From the NCBI GenBank assembly GCA_035341665.1, contig DAOQVR010000007.1, forward strand, positions 124,001-188,000: DNA of 64,000 bases, given 5' to 3'. Source of the stretch: DAOQVR01 sp035341665 (GTDB taxonomy: Bacteria > Chloroflexota > Anaerolineae > JAAYZQ01). The notes beneath the pieces are model-generated. The model saw only the letters and a list, made by a program, of their open reading frames with translations. It did not search any database and was not told where the DNA came from. The translations under genes were made by a program, and so were the position numbers. Positions within the stretch are counted from its first letter, which is position 1; every line of letters starts with the position of its first letter. Shown in pieces: positions 15,334 to 23,711 of this stretch.

Positions 15334-15665
15334 AGTGACGTGGGCCGGCTGCATGGGTGCAGGCCCCAGGACAGGAGATCGAACAGGCATGCAGTCTGCG
15401 TGTTGGTGTGTCGTTCGTCCGCCAGTCACATCGATGCCAAAGGCTGCTCTTTGGCAATCGGACACCCGCTACGAGGTCCCGGGCCGGGAACTGCGTGCGC
15501 CCTGATGGGCTGCTGCGTCCCGGCCCTCTCTTTTGTGTGGGTGTGCCACGGGGCTCGTTCAGCCACAGCGTCGCCACAGGATATGGAAAGGAGGTGCCTA
15601 TCGACAGGACTGGGCCGTTGTCATGCTCAGGGAACCCCTGAGGGATCAATTCACGAGGAGGCAAT
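15334..15665 (+). ncRNA. Structured 5' leader, candidate attenuator or riboswitch
   Basis: This 330-base gene-free stretch lies between promoter and protease start. It holds a bulged hairpin near 15342-15370 (GGCC, CTGC, loop, GCAG, GGCC), an 8-bp hairpin TGCCAAAG/CTTTGGCA near 15433-15455, a terminator at 15481-15534, and a late hairpin CTCAGGG-AAC-CCCTGAG near 15626-15642 just before the ribosome site GAGGAGG (15655-15661). I did not match it to any known riboswitch class. The arrangement promoter, folded region, terminator, gene suggests premature termination control. Confidence 0.45.
15481..15534 (+). terminator. Rho-independent terminator inside the protease leader
   Basis: GGGCCGGGA (15481-15489) pairs with TCCCGGCCC (15518-15526), with an inner GCCC-TGAT-GGGC hairpin, and TCTCTTTT follows (15527-15534). 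It is downstream of a strong promoter and 130 bases ahead of the start codon, so it acts on this leader as well as on any read-through from the glycerate kinase. Confidence 0.65.
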
Positions 15666-18600
15666 GTGAAATCGAGCAAGCTGTTCAACCTGTTGGGTAG
15701 TCTCTTTCTGGTTGTGGCCATGCTCACGCCGGCGGTCGGTGTGCCGGTCGCAGCTGCCGCACCGGGTGGAATGGACAAGGTGGAAGCCTTGGTCCTTGAC
15801 CAGCTGGCCCAAAACGGCCAGGCCGATTTCTTCGTTACCCTCACCGAGTCGGCAGATCTGAGCGCAGCAGACCAGCTACCGACCAAGCTGCACAAAGGTC
15901 AGTTCGTCTACGACACCCTGCGATCCACAGCGGACCGCACGCAGGCCGATCTGAGGGACTACCTGGACGCCCAGGGTGCCCAATACAGGGCTTACTACAT
16001 CGTCAACTCCATCTTCGTCCGGGGCGGAAACGAGGCGCTGCTGCAGGCGCTAGCGGCGCGAGCCGATGTGGCCAGCATCACGGCCAACCATCGTTTCCTG
16101 GCCGCGGATCCGATGATTGACGCCGATCCCCCGGCGGGGACCACAGGCGTCGAGTCGAACATCAGCTTCGTGCGGGCCGACCAGGCATGGGCCCTTGCCA
16201 ACGGCACGGGCACCGTCTTGGCAGGCAACGACACCGGCCTGGACTGGGACCATCCCGCCCTCATCAACCAGTACCGCGGGTGGAACGGCTCCGTGGCCGA
16301 CCACAACTACAACTGGTGGGACGCGACCGGCACCTATCCGGCCGAGCCGAACGACGGCCACGGCCATGGCACGCACACCAGTGGCACCATGGTCGGCGAC
16401 GACGGCGTGGGCAACCAGATTGGCATGGCGCCCGGCGCCCGCCTGCTCCACTGCAAGAACATGGACAACGGCGGGTACGGCCAGGACGACTGGTTCATCA
16501 CCTGCTTCGAGTGGGACCTCGCCCCGTGGGACCTGAGCGGCGCTAACCCCAACCCGGCCCTGGCTCCCGATGCGATCAACAATTCCTGGGGCTACGGCGG
16601 CGGCGGCCAGAACCAGTTCCGGGGCGCGGTCGATGCCCTGCTGGCGGCCGGCATTGTCGTGGAAGTCTCCGCCGGCAACGAAGGCTCCGGCTGCGGGTCG
16701 CTGCGCAGCCCGGGCGACTACCAGGAGGTCTTTACCACCGGTTCGGTCAACCATGCCAACGCATGGCCCGGCACCATGACCGGCTTCAGCAGCCGCGGGC
16801 CGTCGAGCCTCGACGGGAACTACTTTCCCGACTTTACGGCACCCGGTGAGAACATCCGCTCGTCGGTTCCTGGCGGTGGCTACCAAGGTGGCTGGAGCGG
16901 CACCTCGATGTCCGGTCCCCACGTGACGGCGCTCATCGGCCTCATCTGGTCCGCCAACCCGTCGCTGAAGGGCCAGGTTGACACCACGTACGACATTATC
17001 CGGCAGACAGTAGGGCCGGTCACCAGCTACGTCGGTTACTGCGGCGGCGACTATGTCACCGGCCCCAACAACGACTGGGGCTATGGCACCATCGACGCAT
17101 TGGCAGCCGTGCAGATGGCCGTCTCCTACGGCGGCGCCGGCACCCTGGAGGGCCAAGTGTTCGATGCGGTGACGACTCTGCCCGTGGCAGGCGTCACCAT
17201 CACCGCGGTGCGCCAAGAAGGCGGCACCTGGACCGACACGACCGATGCGAGCGGCTTCTATCAGATGGCAGTGGCGGCCGGCACCTTCGACGTCACCGCC
17301 TCGCACGTGCACTACGAGCCCGTAACGGCCAACAATGTCGTGGTGGCCGAGGATGGCACAACCGTCCTCGACTTTTCGCTTACCCCGCGCGGCTGGGCCT
17401 ACGGGTACGTGACCGACTACGACAACGGCACCGGTATCGAGGGCGCCGTGGTGTCGGACGACTACGGCAACAGCGCCACGACAAATGCCGCCGGCTACTA
17501 CGAGCTGTGGCTCGACCCCGGCACCTGGAACCTGACTGCCGTGGCCGAGGACTATGCACCGGAAGCCGCGACGGTAGTCATCGTCTCGGGCCAGGGCACG
17601 CAGCAGGACTTTAGCCTCCAGGCGGCGGTCGTCTTTGTGCCCTCGCCGATCGAGGTCTCGGTCCCGCTGGGCAGCACCCTCACCGAGCCGGCGACCATCA
17701 CCAACCGCCAGCCCTGGGACTATGCGTTCGAGTTCTCGGAAAGGGACGGCGGCTACCTGCCGCTCGGTGGCGGGAAGGCAACCGTGGACGTCCAAGCTGG
17801 GCCGACGGCTGTTGCAGAGAACACGGCTGTCGGGTCTGGACCCTACCAGGCGCGGCCAGCAGGCACCATCACCGTCGAGCGCGGTGGGGGTATCAACCAG
17901 ACCAACGTCCTGCTGCTGAACGCCGACTATGACAGCGATGGCTACAGCCCAATCCACGACCTCCTGGTGGCCTACGGCGACCTGGATTCGGTCGACCTCT
18001 TTGACGCACGCTACGCCACGCCGACGCTTGACCAGCTCCTGGCCTACAACGTCGTCCTCGTCTGGTCCAACTTTGTCTTCAGCGACCCGACCGGCATAGG
18101 AAATGTCCTGGCCGACTACGTGGACGCGGGCGGCAAGGTCATCGACCTGATGTTTGCTCTCGACCCCAACTGGGGCTACCAGGGCCGCTTCCGCACTGAA
18201 GGCTACACAGCCATGACGCTGAGTGGCACCAGCTACACCACCTCCTGCCTGGGCAGCTTTGACCCCGGCCACCCGATCATGGACGGCGTCACCAACGTAT
18301 GTGACCTCTACCGTGGCTACGGCACCGTCCTCACCGCCGGCTCGACCGAGGTCGCCCGCTGGCAGGACAACGAGCTCTTTGTGGCCGTGAAGGACGACCA
18401 GAGCGTTGCGAGCATCAACGCTTATGTCGGTCAGGCCTACCAGTGGACCGGGCAGATGGCCGACGTAGTGCACAACGCCATCCTCTGGATCGCCGTGCCG
18501 GCCGACGTGCCGTGGCTTTCCGAAGACCCGCTCTCCGGGGTCGTACCGGCTGTGGGCAGCCTGGATGTCGACATCCTGTTCGATGCCAGCCCGGCCGCCG

Positions 18601-21600
18601 GCGTGACCCAGCCCGGTACCTACATGGCCACCCTGACCGTCAAGGGCGACCCGAAGGTCAACGTCCCGGTCGTCATGACCGTCGAGGCGCCGGCGAGCTT
18701 TGGCCGCCTGGAGGGCACGGTCCTTGGCCTGGGGTACTGCGACGGCAGCCCCGTCCCGCTGGAGGAAGCGGAGGTGGTGGTCACGGGCGCCAGCGGCGCG
18801 AGTGTGACCCTCCTGACCGACGCGGCCGGCTACTACGCCACCTGGCTTGACGAGGCCGACAGCCCCTACACCGTCGCCGTGACCTATCCCGGCTACCTGC
18901 CCGGTTTGGCGACCGGTGTGGTCATCGTCGGCGGGGGGACGACCGTCCAAGACTTTGACCTGCGCCTCGACGCACCCTGTCTGACGGTAGAGCCGACTGC
19001 GCTGGAGGCCACGCTCAACCTGGGCGAGACCGAGACGCAGCAGATCACCCTGACCAATAATGGCGCGGGTGCGGCCAACTTTGAGATGAGCGAGGTCGAT
19101 CACGGCTACCTGCCGGCGCGCAAGAACTTCCTTCCCGCGGCCACGCGCCCGAGCAACCCCGACAAGACGCCCACCTCGATCGACCGCGCGCCAAACGCGC
19201 CGCAGCTGGATGCCAGCGGCACGGCCAAGGCCCTCCAGACGCTGGTCGGTGAGGAAGCCTTTGCCGTCGACGTCTACCCGGGCTACAACCTCGTCAACTT
19301 CACCAACGACAATCCGGGCAGCTGGACGATCATCGCGGGCCTGCCGGGCAACCAGTACTTCGCTGGCGACGTTATCAACGGCGATTTCTCTACCCTGTAC
19401 GTGATCGACTACGGCACCAACTCGCTGTACACGGTGGACACTGCCACCGGTGCGGTGACGCTGATCGGCCCGTCGACCCCGTACGGCGGCGAGTCGTGGA
19501 CCGGCATGACCGGCTCGGTGGACGGCACGATGTATGCCTCCTCGACCAACATCAGCCGCTCCACCCTCTACACCGTCGACCTGGGCACTGGCGCGGTGAC
19601 CGTCGTGGGTGAGATCACCAACGCCCCCGCGATCATCGACATCGCCATCACCCCCGAGGGGGAGATGTACGGCGTCGACATCGTCAACGACAACCTGGTC
19701 CAGATCGACCCGGCGACGGGCGCGGGCACCGTGATCGGCTACATCGGCTTCAGCGCCAACTATGCGCAGGGCATGGACTATGAGGAAGAGTCCGGTACCC
19801 TCTACCTGGCCGCCTACAGCAGCCAGGGCGAGCTGCGCATCGCCGATCCGGCCACCGGCAACACGGTCCTGGTGGGTGCCTTCCCCGGTGGGGCCGAGAC
19901 CGACTCGCTGGCCTTTGCGACCGGCGGCGGCGGCGACGTGCCGTGGCTGTCGGAGGACCCGGTCACCGGTTCCGTCCCGCCCGACGGCGGGCAGGTGGTG
20001 GTCGACGTCACCTTCGACGCGGGCATGGTCTCGCAGCCGGGCAACTACTTCGCCGACTTGAAGGTCAAGAGCAACGACCCGGTCAACAAGTCGATCAACG
20101 TCGATGCCACCCTGCACGTCAACGGCCCGACCAACTGGGGCGAGCTGCAGGGCACGGTGATGAGCCTCGGCGCCTGCGACGCGAATCCCTACCCTCTGGG
20201 CGGAGCCACCGTCTGCGTCGAAGGCGGGATCTGCATCGATACCGAAGCCGACGGCACCTACCATCTCTGGCTGGAAGAGGGGACATACAACCTCACCGTG
20301 ACGGCCGACGGTCACCTGCCCGGTGCCGCCACCGTCGTGATCCAGCCGCAGCAGACCACCGTCCAGGACTTTGGCCTGCGGTCGATCGAGCCGTGCATCA
20401 GCGTCGATCCAACCGCACTCGAAGTCACGCTGGGCCCCGACTCCACGCTGACGGAGGACCTGGACATCATCAACTCCGGTGCCGGGGACTCGACCTTCAA
20501 GGTCGTGGAGCGCGAGGTCGCCGGGAAGCAGGCCAATACCATCGCCCTGGTCTCCTCCACCGACGTGAGTCAGTCGGTTGAGCGTGCCCTCCAGGAGCTT
20601 GGGTACGCCTACGACTACTTCAGCGGACCGCCCTGGACGAGCATCGACTTTAGCCCGTACGACATCGTCCTCGTCGGCATGGATGGTGGGTTGGCCGAGG
20701 TGGCCGACGTCCAGAAGCTCCGCACCGACGTTCTCGACGCCGGCAAGCGGCTGATCTTCTTGGGCGGCACCTGCTACCAGCCCTTCGCGCAGGGCATGAA
20801 CGACTACATCGTCCTAAACAACACCGGCGACTACTGCTGGACCATCACCGCTCCGCCCTCGTGGACGATCACCGATCCATCTCACCCGCTGGCCGACGGC
20901 CTGCCCTCTCCCTACAACTACGTGAACTACTCGGCCGGCTACTACCAGATCCGGGTCACCGATCCAGAGATCGAGCAAGTTGCGGTCAACGGCGACGGCT
21001 GGTCTGCCCTCTTCCGCAAGGCGTTCGACGGTGACTTTATCTGGTACATCGACTCGGTCTACTCCAGCTACTGGACCGATCCGTCCGACTTTGCCTTCCT
21101 CAAGCAGCTCATCGGCAACGCGATGGAGCTGACGACGGCCGATATCCCGTGGCTGTCTGAGGACCCCGTCGAGGGCACCGTGCCCGCCGACAGCACCGCA
21201 GCCGTGGCAGTGACCTTCGATTCGACCGGCCTGGCCCTCGGCGACTACTTTGCCAACCTGCTGGTCAAGACGCAGGATCCTGCCAACCCCACCATCACCG
21301 TCCCTGTGACGATGCACGTGGTGGAAGCCGGGGCATCCATGCACCTCGCCGACATTGCCGGCTACTTCAGCACGGATCCCTATGGCCGCTACCTGCTCCG
21401 GGTGAAGGTAGGCGTGCACAACGCCGATCATGACCCGCTCGGCTACGTGGCGGTGGATGCCTCGATCTGGTCGCCGGTTGGTGGTCCGTACACGCGCACG
21501 AGATTCACCAAGCCGTCAACCGGCTACGCCAGCTTCCCCTGGGGCTCCAGCCAGGCGGGGGTGTGGCAGATCTGCGTGGACGACCTGACCAAGGCCGGCT

Positions 21601-21662
21601 ACGTCTACCTACCAGGCGACAACGACGTACCGGAGTGCGTCCAGTGGGACAACTTGCCATAG
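15666..21662 (+). CDS. Giant secreted S8 (subtilisin-like) serine protease
   Basis: A 1998-residue exported protease. The start is GTG 15666 with GAGGAGG 4 bases before it; the ATG two bases earlier meets a stop at once. A signal peptide spans residues 1-32, an I9-like propeptide about 35-145. The catalytic triad is Asp189 (NDTGLDWDHP), His234 (HGHGTHTSGT) and Ser414 (GTSMSGPH), with oxyanion Asn338 (SAGNEG). Then come carboxypeptidase-regulatory-like repeats (from about 495), two flavodoxin-like segments (about 760-940, 1620-1820), a propeller-like stretch (about 1220-1420) and three PWLSEDP-led beta modules at about 948, 1425 and 1828. The last 110 residues (DPYGRYLLRVKV...) recur at the end of its paralogue at 23712-26654. 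It likely degrades extracellular protein. Confidence 0.93.
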   Translation: MKSSKLFNLLGSLFLVVAMLTPAVGVPVAAAAPGGMDKVEALVLDQLAQNGQADFFVTLTESADLSAADQLPTKLHKGQFVYDTLRSTADRTQADLRDYLDAQGAQYRAYYIVNSIFVRGGNEALLQALAARADVASITANHRFLAADPMIDADPPAGTTGVESNISFVRADQAWALANGTGTVLAGNDTGLDWDHPALINQYRGWNGSVADHNYNWWDATGTYPAEPNDGHGHGTHTSGTMVGDDGVGNQIGMAPGARLLHCKNMDNGGYGQDDWFITCFEWDLAPWDLSGANPNPALAPDAINNSWGYGGGGQNQFRGAVDALLAAGIVVEVSAGNEGSGCGSLRSPGDYQEVFTTGSVNHANAWPGTMTGFSSRGPSSLDGNYFPDFTAPGENIRSSVPGGGYQGGWSGTSMSGPHVTALIGLIWSANPSLKGQVDTTYDIIRQTVGPVTSYVGYCGGDYVTGPNNDWGYGTIDALAAVQMAVSYGGAGTLEGQVFDAVTTLPVAGVTITAVRQEGGTWTDTTDASGFYQMAVAAGTFDVTASHVHYEPVTANNVVVAEDGTTVLDFSLTPRGWAYGYVTDYDNGTGIEGAVVSDDYGNSATTNAAGYYELWLDPGTWNLTAVAEDYAPEAATVVIVSGQGTQQDFSLQAAVVFVPSPIEVSVPLGSTLTEPATITNRQPWDYAFEFSERDGGYLPLGGGKATVDVQAGPTAVAENTAVGSGPYQARPAGTITVERGGGINQTNVLLLNADYDSDGYSPIHDLLVAYGDLDSVDLFDARYATPTLDQLLAYNVVLVWSNFVFSDPTGIGNVLADYVDAGGKVIDLMFALDPNWGYQGRFRTEGYTAMTLSGTSYTTSCLGSFDPGHPIMDGVTNVCDLYRGYGTVLTAGSTEVARWQDNELFVAVKDDQSVASINAYVGQAYQWTGQMADVVHNAILWIAVPADVPWLSEDPLSGVVPAVGSLDVDILFDASPAAGVTQPGTYMATLTVKGDPKVNVPVVMTVEAPASFGRLEGTVLGLGYCDGSPVPLEEAEVVVTGASGASVTLLTDAAGYYATWLDEADSPYTVAVTYPGYLPGLATGVVIVGGGTTVQDFDLRLDAPCLTVEPTALEATLNLGETETQQITLTNNGAGAANFEMSEVDHGYLPARKNFLPAATRPSNPDKTPTSIDRAPNAPQLDASGTAKALQTLVGEEAFAVDVYPGYNLVNFTNDNPGSWTIIAGLPGNQYFAGDVINGDFSTLYVIDYGTNSLYTVDTATGAVTLIGPSTPYGGESWTGMTGSVDGTMYASSTNISRSTLYTVDLGTGAVTVVGEITNAPAIIDIAITPEGEMYGVDIVNDNLVQIDPATGAGTVIGYIGFSANYAQGMDYEEESGTLYLAAYSSQGELRIADPATGNTVLVGAFPGGAETDSLAFATGGGGDVPWLSEDPVTGSVPPDGGQVVVDVTFDAGMVSQPGNYFADLKVKSNDPVNKSINVDATLHVNGPTNWGELQGTVMSLGACDANPYPLGGATVCVEGGICIDTEADGTYHLWLEEGTYNLTVTADGHLPGAATVVIQPQQTTVQDFGLRSIEPCISVDPTALEVTLGPDSTLTEDLDIINSGAGDSTFKVVEREVAGKQANTIALVSSTDVSQSVERALQELGYAYDYFSGPPWTSIDFSPYDIVLVGMDGGLAEVADVQKLRTDVLDAGKRLIFLGGTCYQPFAQGMNDYIVLNNTGDYCWTITAPPSWTITDPSHPLADGLPSPYNYVNYSAGYYQIRVTDPEIEQVAVNGDGWSALFRKAFDGDFIWYIDSVYSSYWTDPSDFAFLKQLIGNAMELTTADIPWLSEDPVEGTVPADSTAAVAVTFDSTGLALGDYFANLLVKTQDPANPTITVPVTMHVVEAGASMHLADIAGYFSTDPYGRYLLRVKVGVHNADHDPLGYVAVDASIWSPVGGPYTRTRFTKPSTGYASFPWGSSQAGVWQICVDDLTKAGYVYLPGDNDVPECVQWDNLP

Positions 21663-21681
21663 GAATGCCCTAGGCAGGCCC

Positions 21682-21769
21682 GAAGCAGACCCTAAGGGTT
21701 GATGGCCCTTAGGGTCTCGCCAGGGCCACAGACGTGTGGTGGGGATGGGGCTTCCGCTCCATCCCCACT
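21682..21769 (+). repeat. Tandem inverted repeats behind the first S8 protease
   Basis: GACCCTAAGGG-(7)-CCCTTAGGGTC (21688-21716) is an 11-bp perfect stem, extended outward by AGGCCC/GGGCC. A second stem, GTGGGGATGG with CCATCCCCAC, spans about 21739-21768. No T-run follows. A similar pair lies behind the paralogous protease at 23631-23703, and both sites carry TGCCGTAGGGGC. Confidence 0.6.
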
Positions 21770-21794
21770 ACTTGCCGTAGGGGCTGAGGCGAGC

Positions 21795-22781
21795 GTGATC
21801 AAGCCCAAGGTGTTCGTCACACGGATCATCCCGGATGGTGGGCTCGATCTGGTCCGCCAAGCCTGCGATGCCCGCATCTGGCAGGACGAAACGCCGCCCC
21901 CGCGCGCGGTGCTCCTCGATCAGGTAGAGGGAATGGACGGGCTCCTGTGCCTGCTGACCGATCCGATCGATGCTGGCGTGATGGATGCCGCCGGTCCGCA
22001 GCTGCGTGTCATCAGCAATTTGGCGGTTGGGTACGACAATGTCGACCTTCGTGCCGCAACAGCACGCGGCATCCCCGTGGGCAACACCCCGGGCGTGCTC
22101 ACCGAGACGACGGCGGACCTAGCCTTTGCGCTGATCATGGCGTCTGCCCGCCGCCTGGTGGAGGGGGTGGACTATGTTCGGGCAGGCCATTGGCGGACAT
22201 GGGGGCCGATGCTCCTGCTCGGCCACGACGTGCACGGCGCCACGCTGGGCATCGTCGGCATGGGACGCATCGGCCAGGCGCTGGCGCGCCGGGCTGCCGG
22301 CTTTGACATGCAGGTGGTCTACCACGACCCGTACTGCGATGAGGAGAAGGGAGCATCCCTGGGTGCTGCCGTGCGCTGCACGCTGGACGAGCTGCTGGCC
22401 GAGTCCGACTTTGTCAGCCTGCACGTCCCGCTCGGCCCGGACACCCACCACCTGATCGATGCAGCGGCCTTGGGAAAGATGAAGCGCACCGCTGTGCTGG
22501 TCAACACCTCGCGCGGGCCGGTGGTCGACGGTGGTGCGCTCTACGACGCGCTGGCTTCAGGGCGGATTGCGTACGCCGCGCTGGATGTGACCGACCCCGA
22601 GCCGCTGCCGGCGGGCCACAGACTGCTTGCTCTCCCGAACTGCCTGGTTGTGCCCCACATCGCCAGTGCCAGCTGGGCAACTCGAACGCGTATGGCGGTG
22701 ATGGCGGCCGAGAACCTCCTGGCGGGGCTGCGGGGGGACCGGCTGCCCAACTGCGTGAACCCAGAGGTGTATGGGGCCTAG
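21795..22781 (+). CDS. D-isomer-specific 2-hydroxyacid dehydrogenase (glyoxylate/hydroxypyruvate reductase type)
   Basis: Start is GTG 21795 with GAGG 5 bases upstream, giving 328 residues, the family norm. The NAD(P)-binding loop is GMGRIGQALARRAAGFD; the catalytic set is Arg in VNTSRGPVVD, Glu in DVTDPEPLP and His in VPHIASAS. GyaR/GhrB-like members reduce glyoxylate and hydroxypyruvate. With the aminotransferase and glycerate kinase at 12.7-15.3 kb it can complete serine to glycerate conversion, though a 6-kb protease gene intervenes. Its stop overlaps the convergent NAD kinase stop in CTAG. Confidence 0.88.
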   Translation: MIKPKVFVTRIIPDGGLDLVRQACDARIWQDETPPPRAVLLDQVEGMDGLLCLLTDPIDAGVMDAAGPQLRVISNLAVGYDNVDLRAATARGIPVGNTPGVLTETTADLAFALIMASARRLVEGVDYVRAGHWRTWGPMLLLGHDVHGATLGIVGMGRIGQALARRAAGFDMQVVYHDPYCDEEKGASLGAAVRCTLDELLAESDFVSLHVPLGPDTHHLIDAAALGKMKRTAVLVNTSRGPVVDGGALYDALASGRIAYAALDVTDPEPLPAGHRLLALPNCLVVPHIASASWATRTRMAVMAAENLLAGLRGDRLPNCVNPEVYGA

Positions 22782-23611
22782 ACGACGGACCCGCGCAGTC
22801 TATCCATGAGGGTGCCGTAGAAGTAGGTCCGTTCCTGGAAGCGCAGGAAACGGCTGGCGTAGCGGCTGGCCTGCACCGAAACCCAGTCACCGTCCAGAAG
22901 CTCATACTCGAATTGCCCATCCACCGTCAGGATTGCCTGGTGGTCGGTGTGCACCAAGATCCGGACCTTGACGCCCTGGGGAAGCACAATGGCCCGGCTC
23001 ATGCTCAGGTGTGCGGCGATCGGGATGAGCAGGATGTTCTTGAGATCGGGTGGAAGGATCGGCCCACCCGCCGCCAGTGCGTAGCCCGTCGAGCCGGTCG
23101 CCGTCGACACGATCAGCCCATCGGCGGCATAAGTGGTCAGGTCACTCCCATCGATCTCGGCCTCCAGGCGGACCATGCGCGCCAGGCTGCCGCGGCTCAC
23201 CACCACGTCGTTGAGTGCCTTGTACTGGCCGCGGCAGACGTCACCGCGGTGGTACTCGGCATACAGCATCATCCGTTCCTCGATCCAGAAATCGCCAGAG
23301 ACAAGGCGGGCAAGCACCGCATCCCATCCCGCTGGCTCCATCTCGGCGAGGAAGCCGAGCCTGCCCATGTTCACACCAAGCACAGGGACCCCGTCCCTGC
23401 TGGCCATGCGGGCAGCGCGCAGGATGGAGCCATCTCCACCCAGGGTGATGAGCAGGTCGAGTGCGGCGACTTCGGCCGTCACCGCCTCGGAATCCCACGT
23501 GGAGCCGACCCAGACGGCCATGCCGAGCGCCTCGGCCCTGCGTGCCATCTGCTCGGCCACGGGCTGCGTGGCAGGCAGCTTGGGGTGGTGGAGGATTCCG
23601 ATCCGTTTCAT
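22778..23611 (-). CDS. nadK: NAD kinase
   Basis: A 277-residue ATP-NAD kinase that makes NADP from NAD. The start MKRIGILHHPK at 23611 has GAGGGC about 7 bases upstream. Diagnostic motifs are TLGGDGSILRAAR, VNMGRLGFLAE, ALNDVVVSRG and DGLIVSTATGSTGYALAAGG. It is convergent with the hydroxyacid dehydrogenase, sharing the CTAG stop overlap, and codirectional with the second protease, whose stop region lies 100 bases upstream. Confidence 0.95.
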   Translation of the reverse strand: MKRIGILHHPKLPATQPVAEQMARRAEALGMAVWVGSTWDSEAVTAEVAALDLLITLGGDGSILRAARMASRDGVPVLGVNMGRLGFLAEMEPAGWDAVLARLVSGDFWIEERMMLYAEYHRGDVCRGQYKALNDVVVSRGSLARMVRLEAEIDGSDLTTYAADGLIVSTATGSTGYALAAGGPILPPDLKNILLIPIAAHLSMSRAIVLPQGVKVRILVHTDHQAILTVDGQFEYELLDGDWVSVQASRYASRFLRFQERTYFYGTLMDRLRGSVV

Positions 23612-23630
23612 GCCAAGCCCTCGCCGGCAA

Positions 23631-23703
23631 GGCCCCAAGGGTCAGCGACCCTCAGGGCCTGCCATGCACGTCTGCCGTAGGGGCGGGCGCGCCCGCCCCT
23701 ACG
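23631..23703. repeat. Tandem inverted repeats behind the second S8 protease
   Basis: GGCCC-CA-AGGGTC-AGC-GACCCT-CA-GGGCC spans 23631-23659. It is followed at 23676-23703 by a perfect palindrome whose 14-base arm is CGTAGGGGCGGGCG. The second unit is like the GTAGGGGCGGG...CCCGCCCCTAC elements common in Chloroflexota genomes. The pair mirrors 21682-21769 behind the paralogous protease. It lies between nadK and the protease stop at 23712. Confidence 0.65.
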
Positions 23704-23711
23704 ATGTCGGG

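Noticed and set aside
15334..15480. c-di-GMP, TPP, SAM, cobalamin or guanidine riboswitch in the protease leader
   Set aside because: I looked for the conserved cores of these classes by eye and found none convincing, so only an unassigned leader is claimed.
16050..20315. 1421-codon minus-strand frame inside the S8 protease gene
   Set aside because: It is the antisense shadow of a GC-rich gene with strong codon bias. The plus strand encodes a full protease with catalytic triad and signal peptide.
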